From Prevotella sp. UBA3776 (GTDB lineage: Bacteria; Bacteroidota; Bacteroidia; Bacteroidales; Bacteroidaceae), in NCBI GenBank assembly GCA_002369515.1, contig DFFM01000030.1, forward strand, positions 31,579 through 85,050: a DNA stretch of 53,472 nucleotides, in the 5' to 3' direction. Within the stretch, counting starts at the first letter, position 1; each line of letters opens with the position of its first letter. Made by a program: the position numbers and the translations under genes. The notes beneath the pieces were generated by a model, which made no database searches, was not told the origin of the DNA, and saw only the letters and a program-made list of their open reading frames with translations. Positions 26,694 to 35,885 of this stretch are shown here, in pieces.

Positions 26694-29189
26694 TTATTTT
26701 AGTATGTTCGCCAATGTCGCTACCATTGTGGCTATTGACGCCACGCTGGTGCCGATGGTTAGGATTTCGGCCAGAGTGCGCCCGTCGCGTTTGGGCTTGC
26801 TTGGCACAATGATTTCACAGCCGGGGGCGGGCTTGGCGTTGTGCCCCACCTTGGCCACCTTTCCGTTCATGTAGATGATGTAGGTGTGGCTCTTCTTGGC
26901 GCGGTGGCCGAAACCGCCAGCCTGGTCGATGTAGTAGGCGGCTTTCTTGCCCTGCATGTAGGCAACCGTGTTGGGATACATCACGTCGCCGCTGATTTTC
27001 ACCGTTCCGTTGTATTGGGGGATGATCAATCGGTCGCCCTCGCGCAGCACGATGTCGTCGTCGCTACCAGGATTGTCGAGTGCTTTGTCGAGCTCAATGC
27101 CCACATAATAGGTGTTGCCCAAATCGAGCTTGGTCACGTCGAGCGAGTCGGACTCACCGCTTTGCGACTTCAGCATCTTCAACACCGTCTGCATGCGCAG
27201 GCGCTCGTCGTCGGTGATGCGGCGCTCCAGTCGGGCTCCCTTAGAGTATGCAAGGTCGTTCAGCCCGCCTGCGGCCTTGATGGCATCGCTCAGGCGCTCG
27301 TTTTTCTTCGAGAGGGTGTAAGTGCCTTCAAACATTACCTCGCCCTCTACGCGGATGTTCTGCAGTTCGTAGGTGCCGGGGCTCTTGCGCACGTACACCT
27401 CGTCAAAGGGTTGCAGCTTGAAACCAGGCTCTCCGTCAATCACGAATCCGTCTTTCAGGGCGAAGCTGAAGGTCTTTGCCACTTCTTCGCCAGGCACAGT
27501 GGCTTTAGGGTCAACGATGCGGCGCGAAACATCCACTTTTACCGTCGATGCCGTCTCCTTCAAACCTCCGGCTTGCAGCACGAAATCCTCAATGGTTTCG
27601 TTGGCGGCATATTCGTAGATGCCTGGCTGCCACACCTCGCCATGAATGGTGATGGTTTGGTTCTGTTGGGCATCGTAGAGCGACGGAATGAACAGCACGT
27701 CGTTGTTCTGGATGGGGATGTCGGCCACGCGTCCAGACAAGATGCCATCGACATCCACCTGAATCACTTCCTTCGTGCGGTCTTCACGTTGGCGGTGCAT
27801 CACGGCGTGTGCCGTAAACGCATCTTCGCGCAGACCGTCGGCATGCTGGATAAGTGTGCGCACACTGTTGATCTCGGCTCCCACTTCGTACATGCCCGGA
27901 CGGAACACGGCACCTTTCACTTCCGCCATGTTCGAGAAACGCTGTATGATGCTGTCAACGCTCACCGAGTCCTCGTCGTTCAGTTGGAAGTCGTTGAATT
28001 TGAACTCCTCAACGTTGTGTATGCTGAATTCCTTGCCCGTCTTGCGCACCAGTCGCACGGCATTCTTGTAAGCGTCGCCGGTGAATCCTCCGGCATATTT
28101 CAACAGAGTTCCCACACTCTCGTTCTTCTTCATTTCGTAGAACATGGGGCGTTTCACCTTGCCCGTGATGTTCACCAGACAGTCGTAGGGACCCACCACA
28201 ATCACGTCGTTGTCGGCCAGACGGATGTTGCCTGTCAGCTTGCCGTTGAGCATGTAGTCATACACGTCCACCGTGGTGGCCAGTTTGTTGTTGCGATAGA
28301 CCTTGATGTTTCGCAGTGTTCCCAGGTCGTTGGGTCCGCCAGCCATGTATAAGGCGTGAAACACGCTTGCGAAGGCCGAGAGGGTATAGGTGCCCGGAGC
28401 CTTCACTTCGCCCATCACGTTCACCATGATGGTCTTGGTTTGCCCCACGGTGAGCCTCACCTGGCTGCTGCTGTATCGCGCACCCAGCTGCGAGCGCAGG
28501 TGGGCGTTGGCCTGAGCCACCGTCATGCCGCTCACCTGCACGGGCCCAAAGCCCTCGATGTTGATGTCGCCGTCGGGCGACACGGTGGCGGTGAAAGTCT
28601 TTTGAGAAGCGCCATACACATCCACGATCACGGCGTCGCCTGGCCCCAGTCGGTAGTTTTGCGGCGTGGCAATGTTCATGTTCGGTTCAAACGACAGGTT
28701 CTTCTTGTTGAATATGTCACGTCCGAAAACCTTTCTGACGGGTTCTTCCTCCTCTTCTTCCAGCACCATCAATGTGGAATCGGGGGCAAAGGTGTTCAGT
28801 TCCTGCTGAAAGGCCACAAAGTCCTCGTCGGTCTCATCGTATGTGCGCTGGTAGGTCGAACGCTTGCTGATGCGTTTGGTGGTGTTTTCCTTCGGGTCGC
28901 CGTTGTTCTTGCGCATGCGGGTTTCGGAATCGTCAACGGCCTTGTCGGCCACTTGCCCCAGTCCCTTGTCCTTCAGTTGCCGTTCGTAGCGCGCCTTGAT
29001 ACGCCTGATTTGCGTGATGTCAACACCCCTTTGCATCAGTTTCGTAACAATCTGCGCCTGGGAAGTTCCCGCCTTTTGCTCCTTCACGACAAACTGCATC
29101 ACCTGCTCGTCGGTCATCGACGATTGGGCGAAGGTGCTCAATGCAAACAGTGCCAGCAGCAATGTCAGTGTATATAATCTTTTCATCAT
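26694..29189 (-). CDS. SLBB-domain polysaccharide export outer-membrane protein (Wza-like)
   Basis: An 831-aa exported protein (signal peptide ending STFAQ). After an N-terminal helical region and an acidic run (EEEEEE), the Poly_export domain begins with YRLGPGDAVIVDVYG (about 178-192). Next come SPDGDINIEGFGPVQVSGMT and a series of SLBB domains, recognisable by repeated VxGEVxxPGTY-type starts: VMGEVKAPGTY, ITGKVKRPMFY, VKGAVFRPGMY, IHGEVWQPGIY, VEGEVMFEGTY, ISGDVMYPNTV. It is longer than enteric Wza (about 380 aa) because of the extra SLBB copies, as is usual in Bacteroidetes. A hydrophobic C-terminal helix follows. It is the first gene of the export/assembly operon. Confidence 0.92.
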   Translation of the reverse strand: MMKRLYTLTLLLALFALSTFAQSSMTDEQVMQFVVKEQKAGTSQAQIVTKLMQRGVDITQIRRIKARYERQLKDKGLGQVADKAVDDSETRMRKNNGDPKENTTKRISKRSTYQRTYDETDEDFVAFQQELNTFAPDSTLMVLEEEEEEPVRKVFGRDIFNKKNLSFEPNMNIATPQNYRLGPGDAVIVDVYGASQKTFTATVSPDGDINIEGFGPVQVSGMTVAQANAHLRSQLGARYSSSQVRLTVGQTKTIMVNVMGEVKAPGTYTLSAFASVFHALYMAGGPNDLGTLRNIKVYRNNKLATTVDVYDYMLNGKLTGNIRLADNDVIVVGPYDCLVNITGKVKRPMFYEMKKNESVGTLLKYAGGFTGDAYKNAVRLVRKTGKEFSIHNVEEFKFNDFQLNDEDSVSVDSIIQRFSNMAEVKGAVFRPGMYEVGAEINSVRTLIQHADGLREDAFTAHAVMHRQREDRTKEVIQVDVDGILSGRVADIPIQNNDVLFIPSLYDAQQNQTITIHGEVWQPGIYEYAANETIEDFVLQAGGLKETASTVKVDVSRRIVDPKATVPGEEVAKTFSFALKDGFVIDGEPGFKLQPFDEVYVRKSPGTYELQNIRVEGEVMFEGTYTLSKKNERLSDAIKAAGGLNDLAYSKGARLERRITDDERLRMQTVLKMLKSQSGESDSLDVTKLDLGNTYYVGIELDKALDNPGSDDDIVLREGDRLIIPQYNGTVKISGDVMYPNTVAYMQGKKAAYYIDQAGGFGHRAKKSHTYIIYMNGKVAKVGHNAKPAPGCEIIVPSKPKRDGRTLAEILTIGTSVASIATMVATLANILK

Positions 29190-29259
29190 GATAAATCCCT
29201 TTTAAGCTCAATTATCAATTGTCAATTAATTATATAACCTTTTTTTTCTCAAATTGTTG

Positions 29260-29267
29260 CAAAGGTA
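29260..29267 (-). promoter_or_regulatory. -7 box for the polysaccharide export operon
   Basis: TACCTTTG on the minus strand, 70 bp before the exporter ATG at 29189. No clear -33 box; activation by a factor bound upstream is possible (see the G-rich 14-mer at 29340-29353). Confidence 0.5.
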
Positions 29268-29288
29268 CGATTTTTTCTTCATATATTC

Positions 29289-29319
29289 TTGCATTTTCCC
29301 GAAGTTATTTATAACTTTG
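29289..29319 (+). promoter_or_regulatory. Promoter of ssrA (tmRNA)
   Basis: TTGC (29289-29292), a 19-nt spacer and TAACTTTG (29312-29319) form a Bacteroidetes promoter. Transcription would begin near 29325, giving a precursor with about 50 nt ahead of the mature tmRNA 5' end. Confidence 0.65.
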
Positions 29320-29339
29320 CACCGCAAAAACGTATTTTC

Positions 29340-29353
29340 GGGGGGAATATCCC
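29340..29353. promoter_or_regulatory. G-rich 14-mer, second copy
   Basis: GGGGGGAATATCCC differs by one base from the site at 11900-11913. It lies 73 bp upstream of the -7 box of the export operon and inside the tmRNA precursor leader. Confidence 0.3.
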
Positions 29354-29374
29354 AACTTTCCCCCGTTGCACCCT

Positions 29375-29774
29375 GGGGTTGACATGGATTAGACGGCAGG
29401 ATGAAATGGTACGCAAGCACGCGGAGCCTCGTTGGCTAGCTCCTAAAACAGAGTGAACAAAAAATTAATTGGCAACAACAAGTATGCTCTCGCTGCTTAA
29501 TCGAAGCACAGTAGATTACGAGCTTAATTCCGTCACCAGGTGATGGAACGAGACATCGCTCCGAGGATGTTGTTCCGAATCCAAGGGTCAAGCGGTGCAG
29601 GTAAATCGGAAATAGCGTTGGTGTGCCTCGCCATCGGCGTGAAGTTTTAGAGGATAAGGCATCAGTTGGTGGTCCAGGTCTTGCTGCTGCTCGAAAACTA
29701 AAGTCTGGAATAAGCGTGTAGAAACCGTATGGTTTCCCTGTGCGGACGCGGGTTCAAATCCCGCCAGCTCCACA
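29375..29774 (+). ncRNA. ssrA: Transfer-messenger RNA
   Basis: A one-piece tmRNA that rescues stalled ribosomes. The 5' end GGGGTTGAC and the 3' segment CAGCTCC (29765-29771) form the seven-pair acceptor stem, including the G3-U pair that marks alanine charging. The T-arm reads GCGGGTTCAAATCCCGC. The tag frame begins with the resume codon GGC at 29471 and encodes GNNKYALAA, ending TAA at 29498-29500. The tag's YALAA end is the usual protease signal. The CCA end is not fully encoded, as is common in this phylum. Confidence 0.95.
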
Positions 29775-29800
29775 AGCGGAAAACCGCAGCAAAACATTCG

Positions 29801-29848
29801 ACAAGCGAGGCAAGTGCTATTTTGGCATTTGGCTCGCTTGTTGGTTTA
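29801..29848 (+). terminator. ssrA terminator
   Basis: ACAAGCGAG (29801-29809) pairs with CTCGCTTGT (29833-29841), with additional inner pairs, followed by a T-containing tail. Confidence 0.6.
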
Positions 29849-29883
29849 CCTTAAATGCTGATTAGCTGTGAGCGTCTATTTAT

Positions 29884-29971
29884 AAAAAAAGGCGAGTCAC
29901 CCCGCCCGAAATGTATTCACAACGGAATAATCCTTATTGTGATTAGCTAAATTTCGTTGCAAAAGTACAAA
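29884..29971 (-). ncRNA. tracrRNA of the type II-C CRISPR system
   Basis: Transcribed on the minus strand, divergent from cas9. Positions 29937-29954 encode an 18-nt anti-repeat perfectly complementary to the start of the crRNA repeat (TTGTGATTAGCTAAATTT). After a bulge, a second weaker pairing block (TTGCAA and ACAAA segments) extends to about 29971. Downstream come a nexus-like AATAAGGATTATT hairpin and a terminator stem GGCGGG/CTCGCC (29891-29906) followed by seven T. The promoter (-33 TTGG 29987-29990, 19 nt, -7 TACTTTTG 29960-29967) puts the start near 29955, right at the anti-repeat, giving an RNA of about 72 nt. Confidence 0.9.
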
Positions 29972-29990
29972 TTATTTATGAAACATCCAA
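29960..29990 (-). promoter_or_regulatory. tracrRNA promoter
   Basis: TTGG (29987-29990) and TACTTTTG (29960-29967) are separated by exactly 19 nt on the minus strand. The -7 box lies inside the outer part of the anti-repeat. Confidence 0.7.
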
Positions 29991-30009
29991 GTTTTTGCTG
30001 AAAAAAGTA

Positions 30010-30017
30010 TAACTTTG
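30010..30017 (+). promoter_or_regulatory. -7 box for the cas9-cas1-cas2 operon
   Basis: TAACTTTG matches TAnnTTTG, 35 bp before the cas9 ATG at 30053. Its upstream region overlaps the divergent tracrRNA promoter, so the two may be co-regulated. Confidence 0.55.
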
Positions 30018-30052
30018 TGGAAAACTTTAAAAACTTTTCAAACCGAACAAAT

Positions 30053-33000
30053 ATGAGAAACATTCTTGGGCTTGATATTGGTACAAATAGTATCGGATGG
30101 GCATTGATCGACGGTGATAACAATCGAATCATCAAGGTTGGTAGCCGTATTATTCCAATGGATGCAGCCACCTTGGGTTCATTCGAGGCGGGCAATCTTC
30201 AGTCTCAGGCATCAGTGCGAACAGGTTTCAGAGGCACCCGCAGACTTTATGAAAGAGCAGAATTGCGAAGGGAGCGGCTACTAAGGGTGCTCAATGTGCT
30301 CGGCTTCTTACCAGAGCATTTCAAAAACCAAATCGACTTTGTCGAACATCTTGGGCAGTTTAAGAATCATGCAGAACCTCTTTTGGCATACCGTAAGAAT
30401 CAAGAAGGAAAAAATGAGTTCATCTTTCACGATTCTTTCTGTGAAATGCTGGCAGATTTTTCTGCACATCATCCTTCGCTTGTTTCAGGTGGCAAAAAGA
30501 TTCCTTACGATTGGACCATCTACTATTTACGGAAGAAAGCCCTGAGTAAGCCCATCAGACGCGAAGAACTTGCTTGGATCATACTCAATTTCAACACGAA
30601 ACGAGGCTATTACCAGTTGCGTGGCGAAGAAAACGAATTGGAAACGCCTGTCAACGAAGAGTATCGGGTTCTTGAAGTACGGAGCGTTGAACCAACGGGC
30701 GAGGACAAAAAACGGCATGGCATCTATTGGTTTGATATTACTTACGACAACGGAGCCGTTCAGCGTAAGTCAGGGCCAGTTGCCCCTCGCAAAGTTGGCG
30801 ACAAAGTAGAATTGATTGTCACGACATCCACAGATAAAAAAGGTAATGTTACTGCCAAACTAAGAGATCCCAAACCCGATGATTGGACGCTCATGAAGAA
30901 ACGTTCAGAAAATGCGATTCTACAGAGTGGCAAGCAGGTAGGGGAGTTTATCTATGACTCTATGCTCTCCCAACCAGACACCAAGGTAAGAGGGAAACTG
31001 GTGCGTGTGATAGAAAGAGATTTATACAAAAAAGAACTTGAAGCCATACTCAATAAGCAAAGAGAGTTCATACCCGAACTGTCTAACCGAAAACTGTACA
31101 ACGAATGTATCAGGGAACTCTATCGGAGCAATGTGGCCCATGTGCAATCTATCCAAGACAAAGACTTTACGAGTCTCTTTGTGGATGATATCATTTTCTA
31201 CCAGCGCCCCCTTAAGAGCAAGAAGAGCGAAATAGCAGATTGCCCTTATGAGCACTATCAATATATAGACAAGTCAACAGGGGAGCATTTCTACAAACCC
31301 ATTAAATGCATTTCCAAGTCCCATCCGCTCTATCAAGAATTCCGTTTGTGGCAGTTTGTTCAGAATCTCCGAATATTCCAAAAGGAAAAAGACGTGGATG
31401 GAAAACTGAAATTGAACGTTGATGTCACACATGTTTTTCTAAAAACAGAGGCAGAGATTGTTGAACTTTTTGACTGGCTCTACGAGCATAAGGAGATTAG
31501 CCAGGAGCAGTTGCTAAAATACAAACCATTTGGAATAGGAAAGTCACTTTCCAACTATCGGTGGAATTATGTCGAAGATAAGTCCTACCCTTGCAATGAA
31601 ACGCATTACTACATTTGCAAATGCTTGCAGAAGGTGGAAGGAACCCCTGTGCTCGACAAACAACAAGAACTTGCTCTTTGGCATATCCTCTATTCCGTAG
31701 ATGATATTGTTGAACTTCGTAAAGCCTTGGGGTCGTTTGCCGAGGCCAATCAGCTTGAACCCACCTCTTTTGTAGAGAGTTTCATCAAAATGAAACCCTT
31801 CCCCAGTGATTACGGCGCTTATTCGGAGAAAGCCATCAAAAAACTGTTGGCCCTTATGCGCGCAGGAAAATATTGGGATGCCCAATCAATAGATGCTAAT
31901 ACTTGTTCACGCATAGCTAATATCATTGATGGGGTTGCCGACGAAAGCATCGCCAACCGAGTCCGGGAGAAATCCATCAGGTTGCATCAGACTGAAGATT
32001 TCAGATATCTTCCTCTTTGGCTTGCTTGTTATATCGTTTACAACCGCCACTCAGAATCAAACGATGCCCAGCGGTGGGAGAGTCCTGATGATATAGACAA
32101 CTATTTGCGCAACATTTTCAAGCAGCATTCCTTGAGAAACCCCATTGTAGAGATGGTCTTGAGAGAGATGCTCAGAGTGGTGCGTGACATTTGGAAAACC
32201 TATGGAAAAATAGCAGAAGTGCATGTCGAGATGGGGCGCGACATGAAAGCCAATGCCAATGAACGCAAAAGACGCTCGGAAAGCATTAGCCGTAGCGAGC
32301 GCACCAACCAACGCATCAGATTGCTTCTGCAGGAATTTGCCAATCCCGAATATGCGATTGAGGATGTGCGCCCATATTCGCCCAGTCAGCAGGAGATTCT
32401 GAAAATCTATGAAGAAACAGCATTGAACAATGGAGAAGACGTCCCCGACGACATTCTTCTCATTGCTGACAATTTGGGCAACTCATCCAAGAGTGTCAGC
32501 AAGTCCGACATGCAGCGCTACCGCCTTTGGCTCGAACAGAAGTACAAGTCACCATATACGGGCCAGACTATTCCGCTTTCCAAATTGTTCACACCTTCCT
32601 ATGAGATAGAGCATGTCATTCCTCAGTCTCGCTATTTCGACGATTCGCTTTCTAACAAGGTCATCTGCGAAAGTGAGGTCAACAAACTGAAAGACCGCAT
32701 GTTGGGCTACGAGTTCATATTGAAGGAAGGCGGACGTATCATTGATGGTAATCTTGGTGGACAGATCAAAATTTTCACGAAGAGCCAATACGAAGAATTT
32801 GTCAAGCAGAACTATGCCCATAACAGACCGAAAATGCAGAAACTCTTGATGGAGGATATTCCCGACAAATTCATTGAACGTCAGCTCAATGACAGCCGCT
32901 ACATAGCCCGTAAGACCATTGAAATTCTTTCCAAAATGGTTCGCGAAGAGAATGAGACAGAGGCTACATCCAAAAATGTCATTGCCACCAATGGCAGCAT

Positions 33001-34504
33001 CACCGACAGGCTGAAGAAAGACTGGGGACTCAACGACGTATGGAATGACATTGTTGCCCCTCGCTTTGAACGGCTCAACCGAATAACCGGCACCAACGAC
33101 TATGGTCAGTGGGTCAATCAGTATGGCAAACGCTATTTCCAGGCCAATGTTCCCGTCGGCATGGCACAAGGCTTCAGCAAGAAGCGCATTGACCATCGCC
33201 ACCATGCAATGGATGCCATCGTCATTGCTTGTGCCACCCGCGACCATGTAAACTATCTCAACAACAAATCAGCCCTGTCTTCAGAAAGGGAAACCCGTTA
33301 TGACTTGCAGCACAAACTGTGCGAGAAAGTGAAGACCGATGCCTATGGCAACTACGTTTGGCAGTTCAGCAAACCATGGGATGGTTTTACGAAAGATGCC
33401 AAAGACCAATTGCTTTCAGTCATTGTAAGCTTCAAGCAAAATCTCCGTGTCGTTACCAAGATGACCAATCGCTACTGGCACTACGTTGGTGGACAGAAGG
33501 TTCTGGAGCAACAGCAAGCAGCCGACGGCTGGGCCATTCGTAAGTCACTCCATAAGGCAACGGTGTCTGGAGCCGTCAGGTTGCAACAAGTCAAGAAAGT
33601 CCGTTTGGCGGAAGCTCTGAAAGACTGGCATCACATAAAGGACAAAGGTGTACGCAAGGCCATCCAGCAAGTTCTTGACATGTACGGGCACTATGATGAA
33701 AAGACCATTTTGCGCTATTTCAAGGACAGGAAGTATCTCGTAGATGGTAAGGACATCAGCAGGGTCGAGGTCTATTATCTCCCTGAAAAAGCCGACCTGT
33801 CAGCCACACGCGTCACCCTTGACATCGGTTTTGACAAGAAAAAAATAGAAAAAGTGACCGACAGTGGCATTCGCACCATTCTTCTGAGACACCTGCAAGA
33901 ATACAACGGTGATCCAAAAATTGCTTTCACACCCGACGGAATAGCCGAGATGAACCGAAACATCCGGCGGCTCAACAATGGCCATGACCACAAGCCTATT
34001 CTGAAAGTTCGTGTGGCTGAGGCTTTCGGCATGAAGTTCCCCGTGGGTTATACAGGCAACAAAGCCAAGAAGTTTGTTGAAGCAGACAAGGGAACAAATC
34101 TTTTCTTTGCCATCTATGCTGATGCCGATGGAAACAGAACATACCGGAGCATCCCGTTCAATGAGGCTGTCGAGCGAATGAAAAACCGCATGCCCGTAGC
34201 TCCTGTTGAAGACGAAAATGGCAACAACTTGCTCTTTACCCTTTCGCCTGGCGACTTGGTATATATCCCTGAAGAAGGAGAACACGTTGATGGAATAAAA
34301 GACCTGAGCCGTATATATAAAATGGTGTCGTCGTCAGGAAATCAATGTTTCTTTATTCCAGCCTCTTTAGCTGCACCAATTGTTGATACAAAAGAATTAG
34401 GAGCAAACAATAAAGCTGAAAAAGCATGGACAGGTAGAATGATTAAGCAATGTTGTCTTAAACTATCCGTTGACAGGTTGGGAACCATTACAAAAATCTA
34501 TTGA
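30053..34504 (+). CDS. cas9: CRISPR-associated endonuclease Cas9, type II-C
   Basis: A 1483-aa RNA-guided DNA endonuclease. RuvC-I: NILGLDIGTNSIGWAL, with catalytic Asp8. The Arg-rich bridge helix lies at about 56-82 (RTGFRGTRRLYERAELRRER). RuvC-II: EVHVEMGRD with Glu726. HNH: SYEIEHVIPQSRYFDDS with His854, then NKVICESEVN. RuvC-III: HRHHAMDA with His1051 and Asp1054. All catalytic positions are present, so the enzyme should be active. The ATG at 30053 is chosen because the upstream GTG (30017) lies within the -7 box and RuvC-I starts right after the ATG. It is at the large end for II-C, as is usual in Bacteroidetes. The next gene is cas1, 3 bp later. Confidence 0.97.
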   Translation: MRNILGLDIGTNSIGWALIDGDNNRIIKVGSRIIPMDAATLGSFEAGNLQSQASVRTGFRGTRRLYERAELRRERLLRVLNVLGFLPEHFKNQIDFVEHLGQFKNHAEPLLAYRKNQEGKNEFIFHDSFCEMLADFSAHHPSLVSGGKKIPYDWTIYYLRKKALSKPIRREELAWIILNFNTKRGYYQLRGEENELETPVNEEYRVLEVRSVEPTGEDKKRHGIYWFDITYDNGAVQRKSGPVAPRKVGDKVELIVTTSTDKKGNVTAKLRDPKPDDWTLMKKRSENAILQSGKQVGEFIYDSMLSQPDTKVRGKLVRVIERDLYKKELEAILNKQREFIPELSNRKLYNECIRELYRSNVAHVQSIQDKDFTSLFVDDIIFYQRPLKSKKSEIADCPYEHYQYIDKSTGEHFYKPIKCISKSHPLYQEFRLWQFVQNLRIFQKEKDVDGKLKLNVDVTHVFLKTEAEIVELFDWLYEHKEISQEQLLKYKPFGIGKSLSNYRWNYVEDKSYPCNETHYYICKCLQKVEGTPVLDKQQELALWHILYSVDDIVELRKALGSFAEANQLEPTSFVESFIKMKPFPSDYGAYSEKAIKKLLALMRAGKYWDAQSIDANTCSRIANIIDGVADESIANRVREKSIRLHQTEDFRYLPLWLACYIVYNRHSESNDAQRWESPDDIDNYLRNIFKQHSLRNPIVEMVLREMLRVVRDIWKTYGKIAEVHVEMGRDMKANANERKRRSESISRSERTNQRIRLLLQEFANPEYAIEDVRPYSPSQQEILKIYEETALNNGEDVPDDILLIADNLGNSSKSVSKSDMQRYRLWLEQKYKSPYTGQTIPLSKLFTPSYEIEHVIPQSRYFDDSLSNKVICESEVNKLKDRMLGYEFILKEGGRIIDGNLGGQIKIFTKSQYEEFVKQNYAHNRPKMQKLLMEDIPDKFIERQLNDSRYIARKTIEILSKMVREENETEATSKNVIATNGSITDRLKKDWGLNDVWNDIVAPRFERLNRITGTNDYGQWVNQYGKRYFQANVPVGMAQGFSKKRIDHRHHAMDAIVIACATRDHVNYLNNKSALSSERETRYDLQHKLCEKVKTDAYGNYVWQFSKPWDGFTKDAKDQLLSVIVSFKQNLRVVTKMTNRYWHYVGGQKVLEQQQAADGWAIRKSLHKATVSGAVRLQQVKKVRLAEALKDWHHIKDKGVRKAIQQVLDMYGHYDEKTILRYFKDRKYLVDGKDISRVEVYYLPEKADLSATRVTLDIGFDKKKIEKVTDSGIRTILLRHLQEYNGDPKIAFTPDGIAEMNRNIRRLNNGHDHKPILKVRVAEAFGMKFPVGYTGNKAKKFVEADKGTNLFFAIYADADGNRTYRSIPFNEAVERMKNRMPVAPVEDENGNNLLFTLSPGDLVYIPEEGEHVDGIKDLSRIYKMVSSSGNQCFFIPASLAAPIVDTKELGANNKAEKAWTGRMIKQCCLKLSVDRLGTITKIY

Positions 34505-34507
34505 GTT

Positions 34508-35777
<1,270 letters not shown>

Positions 35778-35778
<1 letters not shown>

Positions 35779-35817
35779 AAGATGGATTTTGCTTCAAAAC
35801 AAAATCCATCTTTTTTT
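35778..35817 (+). terminator. cas operon terminator
   Basis: AAAGATGGATTTTG (35778-35791) pairs with its perfect complement (35800-35813) around an 8-nt loop and is followed by a T-run. It ends cas transcription before the array. Confidence 0.8.
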
Positions 35818-35885
35818 GTGACATGTTTTTTCTTTTTCTGTTTTTCTCCGCAAATGTCTCTTGTTCAGCATTTTGAGAAGAACGA
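35818..35885. other. cas2-proximal flank of the CRISPR array (probable integration-side leader)
   Basis: 68 bp, T-rich at first, between the cas terminator and the first perfect repeat. No promoter toward the array is visible. The intact repeat beside it, against a degenerate repeat at the far end, suggests that new spacers enter here. Confidence 0.5.

Noticed and set aside
26841..28352. 503-codon open frame antisense to the SLBB exporter
   Set aside because: The sense frame has regular SLBB motifs throughout; the antisense product is His/Val-rich and featureless.
30017..30052. GTG start 12 codons upstream of cas9
   Set aside because: The GTG lies inside the -7 box TAACTTTG, so it would not be transcribed; RuvC-I begins right after the ATG at 30053.
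35818..35885. A plus-strand leader promoter driving the array
   Set aside because: No TAnnTTTG element faces the array, and the tracrRNA anti-repeat only pairs with minus-strand crRNA.
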